DNA from: a virus
Length of the DNA stretch: 37,349 bases
Strand: one strand, 5' to 3'
IMG/VR virus record: IMGVR_UViG_3300046373_000078
Span: 1-37,349 of that record
The notes under the pieces were generated by a model, which had not been told where the DNA came from, ran no database searches, and worked only from the letters and a program-made list of their open reading frames with translations. The position numbers and the translations under genes are program-made. How positions within the stretch are numbered: the first letter of the stretch is position 1; every line of letters begins with the position of its first letter. Shown one piece after another: positions 5,103-12,097 of the stretch.

Positions 5103-5311
5103 TCGAACTTTACCGCATGGAGACCTTCGAAGACAAAACCAACGAGGGCTTCGTCCACGTTAAGCTCTTCGTCTCTGACCGCGATGGCGGGTGGGATAAC
5201 AGTCTCAAGGATTACTGCCAGTTCAGCGGGATTTGCTCGCCTGAGCGTGCCGACGCCATCCTTGCCGCCCTGAACGCCGCCGCCCCGGCTCGTCTGGAGG
5301 CTGCGGAATGA
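5099..5311 (+). CDS. Hypothetical early protein (70 aa)
   Basis: Starts MIELYRMETFEDKTNEGFV in an ATGA overlap with the previous gene. The N-terminal half has strand-like spacing (FVHVKLFVSDRDGGW); the C-terminal half is a helix ending in an alanine-rich tail. No recognisable family, membrane segment or metal site. Its end overlaps the next start by 4 bp, so it is in the same coupled cassette. The function is unknown. Confidence 0.7.
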   Translation: MIELYRMETFEDKTNEGFVHVKLFVSDRDGGWDNSLKDYCQFSGICSPERADAILAALNAAAPARLEAAE

Positions 5312-5661
5312 GTAAGACCGTGAAGCATACGCCGACGCCATGGCGTACCACGAAAACTCAGCCGAATGTTGTCTGCAACTCTGGCGGCGATAAATGGATC
5401 GCCCGTGCAACCATTGGCCATTCGAAGTCGCCACGCTTCATCGCCGATGCCGATATTGCAGAGGCCAACGCTGCGTTCATCGTGAAGGCGGTGAACTGCC
5501 ATGACGACCTTCTGAACGAATTGGAGGTCCGAGACGGCGATCTGTACATGCTCCGCAAAGCGGTCGAAGCCGGGGATCCAAAGGCCGAATTGCTTGTCCG
5601 CATCGACACAATGATCCGCGAGACGAAGATTGCGCTCGCCAAAGCGGAGGGCCGTTCGTGA
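5308..5661 (+). CDS. Conserved phage hypothetical protein (117 aa)
   Basis: The protein starts MSKTVKHTPTPW and contains NAAFIVKAVNCHDDLLNELE, a pattern I recognise from many proteobacterial phage early regions. Their function is uncharacterised. The N-terminal part is strand-rich and the C-terminal part (from about residue 55) is helical and charged. Start and stop overlap the neighbouring genes: ATGA at 5308 and TGATG at 5659-5663. It lies upstream of the recombination genes, where such proteins are often found, but this does not show a role in recombination. Confidence 0.8.
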   Translation: MSKTVKHTPTPWRTTKTQPNVVCNSGGDKWIARATIGHSKSPRFIADADIAEANAAFIVKAVNCHDDLLNELEVRDGDLYMLRKAVEAGDPKAELLVRIDTMIRETKIALAKAEGRS

Positions 5662-5819
5662 TGGACACCTACACCATCCTCCTCCGGTTCAACCAGTCCG
5701 CCAATCGTGGCGCGGTTGGTCTCGCGCTTCTCTTCGCCATAGCCGGGATCGCCTTCATCGTAGCAGATCGCAGCTTTGCTCGGGTTGAGCGGGCTTATGA
5801 AATCGCAGGGAGGGTTTGA
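5661..5819 (+). CDS. Small single-span membrane protein (52 aa)
   Basis: This short gene starts at ATG 5661, which shares one base with the stop of the previous gene. It ends at TGA 5817-5819, overlapping the ATG of Gp157 (5819). The translation begins MDTYTILLRFNQSANRG. It has one clear hydrophobic helix at about residues 17-35 (GAVGLALLFAIAGIAFIVA) and a charged C-terminal end. The perfect stop-start overlaps at both sides make it a real gene despite its length. It is likely an inner-membrane protein of unknown function. Confidence 0.7.
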   Translation: MDTYTILLRFNQSANRGAVGLALLFAIAGIAFIVADRSFARVERAYEIAGRV

Positions 5820-6340
5820 TGGCCAACGCCGAACACTCCATCGTTCGCAACACTGAATACGCCAAGCGCCTTCTTGCTGATCTGCGTGCCAGCGGTGACG
5901 ACGGTGATGCCGAACTGGTCGCTGATACCATCGAAGGCGAAACCGGCCTTCACGAGGCAATCGAAGCCGCCCTTGCCGAGATTGACGAGTGCGACGTCAT
6001 CGTTTCCGGCCTCAAGGCTAAGGAAGCCGAGTTTGCCACCCGTCGCGCCGCCGCCGAAAAGCGGGTTGAGCGCATCCGCGCCATGATCGAGCAAGCCATG
6101 CTTGCGACGGAACAGACATCGTTCCGGCTGACCACGGGCACCGTCACGCTCACCAAGCGTGCCCCCGGTCTCATCATCACCAACGAGGCCGACATCCCCG
6201 GTGAATTCTGGATCGAGCAGGAGCGCCCCGCGCCGAAGCTCGACAAGAAGGCTGTCCTCAAAGCCCTCAACGACAAGACACCGGTTCCAGGCGCTGGCCT
6301 TGACAACGGATCGTACAGCCTTTCCCTGCGGAGGAAGTGA
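5819..6340 (+). CDS. Gp157-like phage protein
   Basis: A 173-aa helical protein. The central coiled-coil stretch (residues about 50-90) and the C-terminal motif TVTLTKRAPGLIITNEADIPGEF followed by LDKKAVLKALNDKTPVPGAGL fit the siphovirus Gp157 family. That family is found beside recombination genes and was linked in Streptococcus thermophilus phage work to phage resistance or replication. ATG 5819 is preferred to the TTG at 5816, because the ATG overlaps the upstream stop in the operon's usual style. It lies immediately before recT, a common pairing. The exact biochemical role is not established. Confidence 0.85.
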   Translation: MANAEHSIVRNTEYAKRLLADLRASGDDGDAELVADTIEGETGLHEAIEAALAEIDECDVIVSGLKAKEAEFATRRAAAEKRVERIRAMIEQAMLATEQTSFRLTTGTVTLTKRAPGLIITNEADIPGEFWIEQERPAPKLDKKAVLKALNDKTPVPGAGLDNGSYSLSLRRK

Positions 6341-6342
6341 AC

Positions 6343-7269
6343 ATGAACGCCATCACGAAATTCGACCTTAGCCCCAAGCAAGTTTCGTTGGTCAAGGATA
6401 CCGTTGCCAAGGACTGCAACAACGACGAATTCAATCTGTTCATGGAGGTGGCTCGCGCCAAGGGCCTCGATCCATTCCTCGGACAGATCATTCCCATGGT
6501 CTTCTCGAAAGACAAGGCCGACAAGCGCAAACTCACCATCATCATCAGCCGTGATGGACAGCGCGTCATCGCGCAGCGCTGCGGCGATTACAGGCCCGCC
6601 AGCAAGCCGCCGGAGTACGAGCGCGACAAGGAATTGATATCGCCGCTAAATCCGCAAGGGATCATTTCAGCGACCGTCTATCTATGGAAGCAGGACCAAA
6701 AGTCCGGCGACTGGTACGAGGTTGCTGGCCAGGCATTTTGGGAGGAGTTCGCGCCCGTCTCCGACGAGTGGACCTATGATCAGGAGGCAGGCAAGCGAAA
6801 ACCGACCGGCAAAAAGGTCTTGGATAGTTCCGGCAATTGGTGCCGCATGCCGCGCCTGATGATCGCGAAGTGCGCAGAGATGCAGGCACTACGAGCCGGA
6901 TGGCCGGAACAGTTTACCGGCCTCTATGACGAAGCCGAGATGGACCGCGCCAAGGTGCTCGACTTGTCGGCAACCGAGATCGTCGAGCACGAGCGCGAAG
7001 AGCATCGCCTGAAAGTAGCCGGCGCCAAGGATGCAATCACCGTCACATGGGGCGACAACTGGACACTGGAAAATGTACCAGTTGGGCAGCTTGCAGACCG
7101 GGCGATGGAGTTCATCAAGAACGAGACGCCGGAAAAGGTCGCCAAGTGGCGCGATGCCAATCGAGAACCGTTGCGTGAATTCTGGGCTCGCGCCCCCGGC
7201 GATGCTGCGCACCTGAAAAAGGCAGTAGAGGCCAAGATCGCCGGCAACCATGTAGTGATGGCGGGGTGA
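6343..7269 (+). CDS. bet: RecT/Bet family single-strand annealing protein
   Basis: It anneals complementary single strands in phage recombination. The core signature ARAKGLDPFLGQIIPMVF, then the strand pair KLTIIISRDGQRVIAQR and the conserved helix RMPRLMIAKCAEMQALRAGWPEQFTGLYDEAEM, are typical of phage Bet/RecT proteins. The length (308 aa) is normal. ATG 6343 has GGAGG 8 bases upstream; GTG 6337 is a weaker alternative. The usual partner exonuclease (lambda Exo/YqaJ) is not seen next to it, so a host nuclease or an unseen gene may serve. Gp157 lies upstream and NinB downstream, together forming a recombination module. Confidence 0.93.
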   Translation: MNAITKFDLSPKQVSLVKDTVAKDCNNDEFNLFMEVARAKGLDPFLGQIIPMVFSKDKADKRKLTIIISRDGQRVIAQRCGDYRPASKPPEYERDKELISPLNPQGIISATVYLWKQDQKSGDWYEVAGQAFWEEFAPVSDEWTYDQEAGKRKPTGKKVLDSSGNWCRMPRLMIAKCAEMQALRAGWPEQFTGLYDEAEMDRAKVLDLSATEIVEHEREEHRLKVAGAKDAITVTWGDNWTLENVPVGQLADRAMEFIKNETPEKVAKWRDANREPLREFWARAPGDAAHLKKAVEAKIAGNHVVMAG

Positions 7270-7270
7270 T

Positions 7271-7711
7271 ATGGGAAACCAGCGTTTCATCCTCATCAAC
7301 GAGCGCGTCCACCGGAACGCTGTGGACGCAGTGATCCAAGCCGCCGCCGGCAGCGCCGTCACAATCGGTCCGGCGACGCGCAGCCTGGATCAAAACGCGA
7401 AGTTCCATGCCATCTGCACCGACCTTGCCCGTTCCCAGATGACTTGGGCCGGCAAGCGTCGCTGTGCCGAGGAATGGAAGGTTCTCCTTGTCTCCGGCCA
7501 TACCAAGGCGACGGAGGGCGATGTTGAATTCGTGCCCGGACTTGAAGGCGAGTTCGTCAACATCCGCGAGAGCACCGCCCGTATGTCGGTGAAGCGGGCT
7601 GCGAGCCTCATCACCTACGCCTTAGCCTTCTGCGACACGAACGGCGTCCACCTGACCGAGACCATCCGTGGCGGCTTCCATGAGGCTGCGAACGATAGGA
7701 GAGTGGCATGA
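7271..7711 (+). CDS. ninB: NinB-like recombination protein
   Basis: A 146-aa protein matching the NinB/Orf family, which in lambda binds single-stranded DNA and can replace RecFOR mediator functions. Recognisable parts are TRSLDQNAKFHAICTDLAR, ...RRCAEEWKVLLVSGH and the C-terminal STARMSVKRAASLITYALAFC...G. It follows recT after one base and overlaps the next gene by 4 bp. The position and length match NinB proteins of other proteobacterial phages. It probably loads or regulates the annealing protein during recombination of phage DNA. Confidence 0.9.
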   Translation: MGNQRFILINERVHRNAVDAVIQAAAGSAVTIGPATRSLDQNAKFHAICTDLARSQMTWAGKRRCAEEWKVLLVSGHTKATEGDVEFVPGLEGEFVNIRESTARMSVKRAASLITYALAFCDTNGVHLTETIRGGFHEAANDRRVA

Positions 7712-8010
7712 ACCCCAAGCTCCTCCACATCCTGCAGCACTCGCTCGGCCTCGACGAGTACGGGCGCGGCACCTTCTATCGAAACAGGTTCGTCACGGGC
7801 GAAGGCAGCACCGACCACCCACTCTGCATGGAGCTCGTCGCACTCGGTTACATGAAGCGTTTCCCCGCCGTCGAGCTTTTCGGTGGCAGTGACGCCGCCA
7901 GTTACTCGATCTTCTGCACCGGCTGCGGTGTCGAGCTTCACGACGAGTACCGCGACGACCTCGTGCGCCTCTGGAATGGCGAGAAGGAGTCGGCCAATGT
8001 TGACGGTTGA
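7708..8010 (+). CDS. Hypothetical phage protein with CxxC site (100 aa)
   Basis: Starts MNPKLLHILQHSLGLDEYGRG in an ATGA overlap with ninB. Near the end it has IFCTGCGVELHDEYRDD, a CxxC followed by a histidine that could be part of a small metal site. Residues 1-60 (LGLDEYGRGTFYRNRFVTGEGSTDHPLC) follow a pattern I have seen in rhizobial prophages, without known function. It is soluble. It overlaps the following HNH-containing gene by 14 bp (stop at 8010, next start at 7997). Confidence 0.75.
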   Translation: MNPKLLHILQHSLGLDEYGRGTFYRNRFVTGEGSTDHPLCMELVALGYMKRFPAVELFGGSDAASYSIFCTGCGVELHDEYRDDLVRLWNGEKESANVDG

Positions 8011-9064
8011 CACTCTCGCACAGGAAATCCGCCGCGTTGATGGCAACCATTCGCTCGGAGCCGGCGCGCTTGCCGAAGCCCTCATGCCCTTCCTCGCCGC
8101 TCTTGCTGTACAGACGCAGCAGGGGGTGGAGGTGAAGAAGCTGGAGTGGGTCAAGCATCCGAGCGCTGAACTCTGGCGAGCATATACGACGCTGGGCGTC
8201 TACCAGGTTCACGCCTTCAAAATTCCCGGCTGGACGTTCGATAAACATGATGGAGGCGGGACCTCAGCCAGCGCCGACGATATCGAAGCCGCCAAAGCCG
8301 CCGCCTATGCTGACCACAAGGAGCGAGTTCTCGCCCTTGTCGATGTCCCGGCGGTAGAGAGCGAGCCGGTGGCTTGGAAGCAAATCGAAGGATACGAAGG
8401 GCTATATGAAGTCTCATCGGGCGGGGATGTCCGATCGATGGCTACTGGAAAGATTCTTGCAAAAAATCTTGCTGGATATGGGTATGTCAAAGCCGACCTG
8501 TGGAAAGATGGAGAGCGGCACCAGACGACCGTCCATAGGCTGGTGGCCGATGCCTTCATTCCTCGCACGGGAGACGAAATAAACCACATCAACGGGGTAA
8601 AAACCGACAACCGGCGGGAAAATTTGGAATGGTGCTCCAGGTCTGAGAACGTAATCCATACCTACTACACGCTCTGCAAGGGCATCCACCCCATCGAAGC
8701 CTTCAATCCTGATACAAATGTCACTCGCCTATACCGCTCTGTGTGTGAGGCGGCTCGAGACGGGTTCGGCTCCGCACAAATCTATCGTGCGCTGAGAAAG
8801 CCGCATCGCCGTGTAAAGGGCTTTCACTTTTCCACTCACGCCCACCCTCCCCGCTCTTCGCTCATCCAATCAGATGAGGGGGAGATAACCCTATCCGTCA
8901 AAGAGGCCGAAAAACTGGCCGCTCGACTTGAGTTAGACGCATCATGGGACAAGTGCGGCGACGGCTACTATTCCATCAAGCGCCAACTCTCCGCCCTCTC
9001 CCGCAAGACCGCCGCGCCGGGTGACGGCTCCGCCATATCTACGAAGGGCAACGCCAGTGGCTGA
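7997..9064 (+). CDS. Phage protein interrupted in frame by a NUMOD4/HNH homing endonuclease
   Basis: The 355-aa product looks composite. Residues 1-122 resemble an ordinary phage accessory protein (helix-rich start, then KKLEWVKHPSAELWRAYT and DIEAAKAAAYADHKERVLALV). Residues about 124-148 (PVAWKQIEGYEGLYEVSSGGDVRSM) are a NUMOD4 module. Residues about 179-222 (VHRLVADAFIP, NHINGVKTDNRRENLEW) are the HNH endonuclease core, with H180, H197 and the N of DNRRENL. Residues 240-280 look like a C-terminal DNA-recognition helix region. Residues 296-355 return to a short helical accessory-type tail. The HNH part (about 8363-8866) looks less GC-rich than its surroundings, as expected of a mobile homing gene. 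ATG 7997 overlaps the upstream gene. Confidence 0.8.
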   Translation: MLTVDTLAQEIRRVDGNHSLGAGALAEALMPFLAALAVQTQQGVEVKKLEWVKHPSAELWRAYTTLGVYQVHAFKIPGWTFDKHDGGGTSASADDIEAAKAAAYADHKERVLALVDVPAVESEPVAWKQIEGYEGLYEVSSGGDVRSMATGKILAKNLAGYGYVKADLWKDGERHQTTVHRLVADAFIPRTGDEINHINGVKTDNRRENLEWCSRSENVIHTYYTLCKGIHPIEAFNPDTNVTRLYRSVCEAARDGFGSAQIYRALRKPHRRVKGFHFSTHAHPPRSSLIQSDEGEITLSVKEAEKLAARLELDASWDKCGDGYYSIKRQLSALSRKTAAPGDGSAISTKGNASG

Positions 9065-9284
9065 AGCTATCCGCCTCTACCTGCCATGGCTCATGTCGGC
9101 CGTCACGATCTGGATGACACTGCTGGCCGGCAATAAGCACCGCTCAGCATGGCTGATCGGCCTCGGCAACCAGCTTCTCTGGCTCGTCTGGATCATCACG
9201 ACCGCGGCGTGGGGTCTCCTGCCCATGAACGCCGCGCTCTGGATCGTCTACGGGCGCAATCATCTGAAATGGAGGAAGGCATGA
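9057..9284 (+). CDS. Small multi-span membrane protein (75 aa)
   Basis: GTG 9057 is the likely start: AAGGG lies just upstream and it overlaps the stop of the HNH-containing gene (9062-9064). Two to three hydrophobic helices can be seen (LPWLMSAVTIWMTLLAG, HRSAWLIGLGNQLLWLVWIIT, WGLLPMNAALWIVYG). The pattern of Trp, Asn and Gly in these helices loosely recalls a fragment of PnuC-type transporters or phage holins. It lies in the early cassette and not in the lysis module, so a holin role is unlikely. The function is unknown. It overlaps the next ATG at 9281. Confidence 0.75.
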   Translation: MAEAIRLYLPWLMSAVTIWMTLLAGNKHRSAWLIGLGNQLLWLVWIITTAAWGLLPMNAALWIVYGRNHLKWRKA

Positions 9285-9508
9285 ACTTCCATCCGGACGT
9301 GCTGGTCGCGCACGCTCAGTTCGGCGGTGACCTCGAAAGCATGCAGAAGCTCTACGAGTATCCCGATCTCATAGCTGCCGCGCGCCAGATGCTCAGCGAC
9401 TATCAGACCAGCGAGCATCACCACCCGAACCACGTCCTGGTGCCGCTCGCAGCGTTCGAAGCGATGCGAGCCGCCCTCAAATCATGCGGGGGCTCCGATG
9501 GACGATGA
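9281..9508 (+). CDS. Hypothetical early protein (75 aa)
   Basis: Starts MNFHPDVLVAHAQFGGDLES with GGAGG at 9271-9275, and overlaps the previous stop in an ATGA junction. Histidine-rich centre (SEHHHPNHVLVPLAAF) between two helical parts. No family recognised. The stop at 9506-9508 overlaps the next gene start (9498). It is one of a run of small translationally coupled accessory genes between ninB and the integrase. Confidence 0.7.
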   Translation: MNFHPDVLVAHAQFGGDLESMQKLYEYPDLIAAARQMLSDYQTSEHHHPNHVLVPLAAFEAMRAALKSCGGSDGR

Positions 9509-9803
9509 CGCCTTCGAACGCGAGATAGAAAACTCGCCCGTATTCATCGCCTCGCAGCTTCGTCCTGGCCATGTCCTGACCGAGGACGACGTGAAGGCCA
9601 TCGGTGCACTTCTGTCTGACTTGGACAGCAAGGAAAATGCCGAAATCGACCTATTCCACGAGGGGCGCATCGCTGGCTTCCGGGAGATCGGCGGCGATGA
9701 TCTCGTCACGTCCGTGCAGTTGAAGGACGAGGAGCGCATCGCGCAAACCGTCCGCAAGGCGATGGACCGCATGTTTCCCAAAGAGCAAAGGAGGCCGCAG
9801 TGA
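9498..9803 (+). CDS. Hypothetical acidic early protein (101 aa)
   Basis: Starts MDDDAFEREIENSPVF. It is acidic and helical, with two internal segments (LTEDDVKAIGALLSDLDSK and LKDEERIAQTVRKAMDRMF) that look like amphipathic helices. No catalytic motif or membrane segment is seen. The gene overlaps both neighbours. No function can be assigned. Confidence 0.75.
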   Translation: MDDDAFEREIENSPVFIASQLRPGHVLTEDDVKAIGALLSDLDSKENAEIDLFHEGRIAGFREIGGDDLVTSVQLKDEERIAQTVRKAMDRMFPKEQRRPQ

Positions 9804-10120
9804 TGCCTGACGCTTCCGCATTCTGGCTTCCGATCGACCTTGCCGACAAGGCCATAACACAGGTGCAGGACTTCTCCGAGGTCGGCATCACGCTGCGCAA
9901 CTCGGATCGGTATTGGGTCCGTGACGATGACGGCCGTGTCTATGAGGCATCTTGGACCGACGACAAGCAGGGTTACTGGTGGGACTGGGAAGGCGAAAGC
10001 CCGGTCGATCCCGTCGAATTCATGCCGCACCCGCTCGATCCGCGCTGGATTGACGCCCTAGAACCAACTGGAACCGTCCCGCCTACCGGCCTAGCTCTGG
10101 AGGAGAGAGGGGATGCGTGA
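9803..10120 (+). CDS. Hypothetical early protein (105 aa)
   Basis: ATG 9803 is used because AGGAGG (9788-9793) is well spaced and the preceding stop overlaps it (TGATG). An in-frame GTG one codon earlier is less likely. The protein starts MPDASAFWLPIDLADKAIT. It has an aromatic-rich strand region (SDRYWVRDDDGRVYEASWTDDK then YWWDWEG) that may form a small beta-sheet, and a proline-rich tail. No family is recognised. It overlaps the next gene by 8 bp. Confidence 0.7.
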   Translation: MPDASAFWLPIDLADKAITQVQDFSEVGITLRNSDRYWVRDDDGRVYEASWTDDKQGYWWDWEGESPVDPVEFMPHPLDPRWIDALEPTGTVPPTGLALEERGDA

Positions 10121-10316
10121 AGCCTTCAACATAACCGGCAAGATACTTCTCGGCATTGCCACGCCTGCTGACCACGAACGACTTGAGCACCTTTGCTGCG
10201 ACGAGGCCAAGCGGTTGAAAGGCATGGCCGAAATCCTCCGCCAGCAAGAAGCCAGAGATATCGGAATCCGGCCTGCACCTCGTCGCTCCGCTCTGTCGAA
10301 GGAGACGGGAGAGTGA
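10113..10316 (+). CDS. Hypothetical early protein (67 aa)
   Basis: Starts MREAFNITGKILLGIATPADHERLEHLCCDEAKRLKGMAE, an alpha-helical basic protein with adjacent cysteines at residues 28-29. No known domain. GGAGGAGAG lies upstream, and the end overlaps the GTG of the next gene (10313). It is probably part of the regulatory or excision cassette before the integrase, by position only. Confidence 0.65.
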   Translation: MREAFNITGKILLGIATPADHERLEHLCCDEAKRLKGMAEILRQQEARDIGIRPAPRRSALSKETGE

Positions 10317-10495
10317 CAGCGCCGGCCCTCGTCAAACAATCCGAACTCAAGCGCATGGCGGCTATAGCCAAGAGCGAAGGCGTGCCAGTGGAGCTGGAAG
10401 TGGAAGGAAGGATTTATCGGGTTCTCCCCGATATCCCCGATAATCACAAGCCAGAAGCGAGCGACATTGACCGCAAGCGCTGGGGCTATCTCTAA
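10313..10495 (+). CDS. Small protein in the excisionase position (60 aa)
   Basis: GTG 10313 overlaps the previous stop and is preceded by GGAGACGGGAGA. The product starts VTAPALVKQSELKRMAAIAKSEG and continues VELEVEGRIYRVLPDIP. The first part (K-Q-S-E-L-K-R-M-A) resembles the start of MerR/Xis-like recognition helices. The second part is a strand pair. Its stop (10493-10495) shares one base with the integrase ATG. Proteins of this type commonly precede integrases in rhizobial prophages. An excisionase or small DNA-binding role is likely but not shown. Confidence 0.7.
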   Translation: MTAPALVKQSELKRMAAIAKSEGVPVELEVEGRIYRVLPDIPDNHKPEASDIDRKRWGYL

Positions 10496-11565
10496 TGCGC
10501 GGCATGCCCCGCCCCAGAAAGCCATATATCCAAAAAGAAACGACCAGGCACGGCAAGATTGTCTGGTACTTCCGCCGAGGGAAAGAGGCGCGTATTCGCT
10601 TGCCTGGGACCTTCGGATCCGCAGAGTTCAACAAGGCCTATGACGCCGCGTTGACCGGAAAGCCAGTAGCCGAAGTCACCAAGGCTACCAAGGCTACCAA
10701 GGCAACTCTTCGCTGGCTTGTCGACCAGTATCTTCAGAGCGCCCGCTATGACAAATATCAGCCGAACACAAAGCGTAACCAGCGCTTGGCTTTGGAGGAG
10801 GTTTGCGAGCACGCGAAAAACTTCCCGTACAGGGAGATCACCCCGGCAGACATAAAGCGCGGGCTGGTGCGGCGCGAGAAGACTCCGCGAATGGCGGAAA
10901 TCTATCTCGTCGTCATGAGGAGCCTGTTCGAGTTCGCCAAGGACAACGAATGGGTGGGGAGAAACCCAACGGACGGCATAAAGACCAAGCACGTCAAGAC
11001 GGACGGCTATCATGTGTGGACCGTTGAAGAAGTGGCTCGGTATCAGGCAAAGCACCCGATCGGCACTCAAGCACGGCTGGCACTGGATCTCATGCTCTAC
11101 ACCGGGCTACGCCGGTCGGATGCCATCACGCTTGGACCACAGCACGTCAAGGACGGTGTTTTTACGATCAGGGCACAGAAGAACAGGGCGGAGATTATCG
11201 CCCCTGTGCTGCCGCCTCTGGCGGAATCCATAGCCGCCACGACTACAGGTGACATGGTGTTTCTCCTGAACACGAAGGGAGCGCCATGGAAGAACATCAG
11301 TTTCGGGTATTGGTTCGCGGCGAGATGTGAAGAGGCAAAGGTGCCGGGTCGAGCCCACGGGTTGAGGAAGGCCGGAGCGACCATCGCCGCAAACAACGGG
11401 GCAACCCCTTACGAGCTGACCGCAATGTTCGGCTGGACCTCTACAAAGATGGCCGAGGTCTACACCAAGAAGGCGGATCGCGCCCGCTTGGCGGAACGCG
11501 CGGCGAACATGCTATACCCGCACCAACCAAAAGGTGCGGGCGATGATGCCAAAAAGAAAGCTTAA
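10495..11565 (+). CDS. int: Tyrosine-family site-specific integrase
   Basis: It recombines attP with the host attB site. The 356-aa protein has a basic N-terminal arm-binding part, a core-binding domain (about 70-160) and the catalytic domain (about 170-340). Readable catalytic residues are R206 (TGLRRSD), K around 229, H288 and R291 (AHGLRKAG), W314 (FGWTS) and the nucleophile Y323 (EVYTKK). A short KATKATKAT linker (residues 63-71) comes from a tandem 9-bp DNA repeat. ATG 10495 overlaps the previous stop. The gene lies at the end of the early operon and points toward the lysis genes. The sequence immediately after it is the expected attP location. Confidence 0.95.
   Translation: MRGMPRPRKPYIQKETTRHGKIVWYFRRGKEARIRLPGTFGSAEFNKAYDAALTGKPVAEVTKATKATKATLRWLVDQYLQSARYDKYQPNTKRNQRLALEEVCEHAKNFPYREITPADIKRGLVRREKTPRMAEIYLVVMRSLFEFAKDNEWVGRNPTDGIKTKHVKTDGYHVWTVEEVARYQAKHPIGTQARLALDLMLYTGLRRSDAITLGPQHVKDGVFTIRAQKNRAEIIAPVLPPLAESIAATTTGDMVFLLNTKGAPWKNISFGYWFAARCEEAKVPGRAHGLRKAGATIAANNGATPYELTAMFGWTSTKMAEVYTKKADRARLAERAANMLYPHQPKGAGDDAKKKA
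10678..10704 (+). repeat. Tandem 9-bp repeat (three units) inside the integrase gene
   Basis: ACCAAGGCT, ACCAAGGCT, ACCAAGGCA in a row, encoding Thr-Lys-Ala three times in the linker between the arm-binding and core-binding domains. Copy number could vary by slippage without breaking the frame. Confidence 0.8.
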
Positions 11566-11776
11566 AACAAGCAGATAGGAAATTGGAATTAACTATGATG
11601 CTACGTTAACAAAACCACCGTTTACGACTTGATTTTGTTAACGAATAGTAAATTTCACCCCGCACTTTGGCGCTCGGCACGGCTATTGATTCCGTTGAGG
11701 AATCCAAAGCGTGCCCCGCACCTATTTTACAAGGAAAAGACATGATCGACGCCACGCAGAGGGAAGGAAACGCCAA
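11566..11776. other. Post-integrase intergenic region, candidate attP
   Basis: About 145 bp with no gene precede the first possible start at 11711. It is AT-rich compared with the surroundings and contains a perfect 10-bp inverted repeat (11605-11642). A smaller one with two GANTC sites is at 11688-11704. Tyrosine integrase genes usually lie next to attP. No core sequence can be defined without the host junction. If the region is an intact attP, the window comes from an unintegrated or circularised phage form. Confidence 0.35.
11605..11642. repeat. Perfect 10-bp inverted repeat after the integrase
   Basis: GTTAACAAAA (11605-11614) and TTTTGTTAAC (11633-11642) with an 18-base spacer. It could act as an integrase terminator (AT-rich stem) or as paired arm-type binding sites flanking an att core. 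No long T-run follows. Confidence 0.55.
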
Positions 11777-11780
11777 GTGA
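11742..11780 (+). CDS. Possible 12-codon leader ORF
   Basis: AAGGAAAAGAC precedes ATG 11742, which encodes MIDATQREGNAK. It ends at TGA 11778-11780, overlapping the GTG start of the next gene (11777) in a GTGA junction. It repeats the design seen at 424-474, a tiny ORF coupled to the real gene. It may only serve to load ribosomes. The evidence is weak, since such overlaps can arise by chance. Confidence 0.25.
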   Translation: MIDATQREGNAK

Positions 11781-12082
11781 CCAGTATTTTAGATCGAGCC
11801 ATCAATTTATTCAGAGGCCCGCGGGTCCGCAAAAACATACGGCTGGTCGTTCATGGAATTGTCTATGACGAGCCTTCCTCTTACAACAAGGAAGGGTCAA
11901 CGACCGTGACGGCCAACCCGTTTATATCTGACCGGGAAGAGGTCAAGGTTTCATGGAAGATGCCTGGCAAGCGGGACGATATCCGCATCGGTGACACGAT
12001 TTCGTGCTCCTTGAGTCTCTACCCCGTCGAGCGCGTTGAAGACGACAACCCGGAGCCACCTGAAGGAGAGCCGGGGTGGTAG
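11777..12082 (+). CDS. Hypothetical protein (101 aa), convergent to the lysis genes
   Basis: Starts at GTG 11777, preceded by GGAAGG; a longer form from GTG 11711 lacks a clear ribosome site. The product starts VTSILDRAINLFRGPRVRKN and continues with strand-like segments (IRLVVHGIVYDE, STTVTANPFI, VKVSWKMPG, DTISCSLSLYPVERV), which suggests a small beta-sandwich domain. No family is recognised. It is the last + strand gene before the minus-strand late module. Its stop codon lies in the loop of a shared hairpin with the stop of the convergent gene. A gene placed alone here could be a lysogenic conversion (moron-type) gene. Confidence 0.6.
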   Translation: MTSILDRAINLFRGPRVRKNIRLVVHGIVYDEPSSYNKEGSTTVTANPFISDREEVKVSWKMPGKRDDIRIGDTISCSLSLYPVERVEDDNPEPPEGEPGW

Positions 12083-12097
12083 TGTAATCACCCCGGC
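12070..12097. terminator. Hairpin shared by convergent transcripts
   Basis: GCCGGGGTG (12070-12078) and CACCCCGGC (12089-12097) form a perfect 9-bp stem around a 10-base loop. The TAG stop of the + gene (12080-12082) and the stop of the minus gene (12088-12090) both fall in or at the edge of the loop. The symmetry and convergent position suggest a bidirectional terminator, although no strong T-tract follows on either side. Confidence 0.6.
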
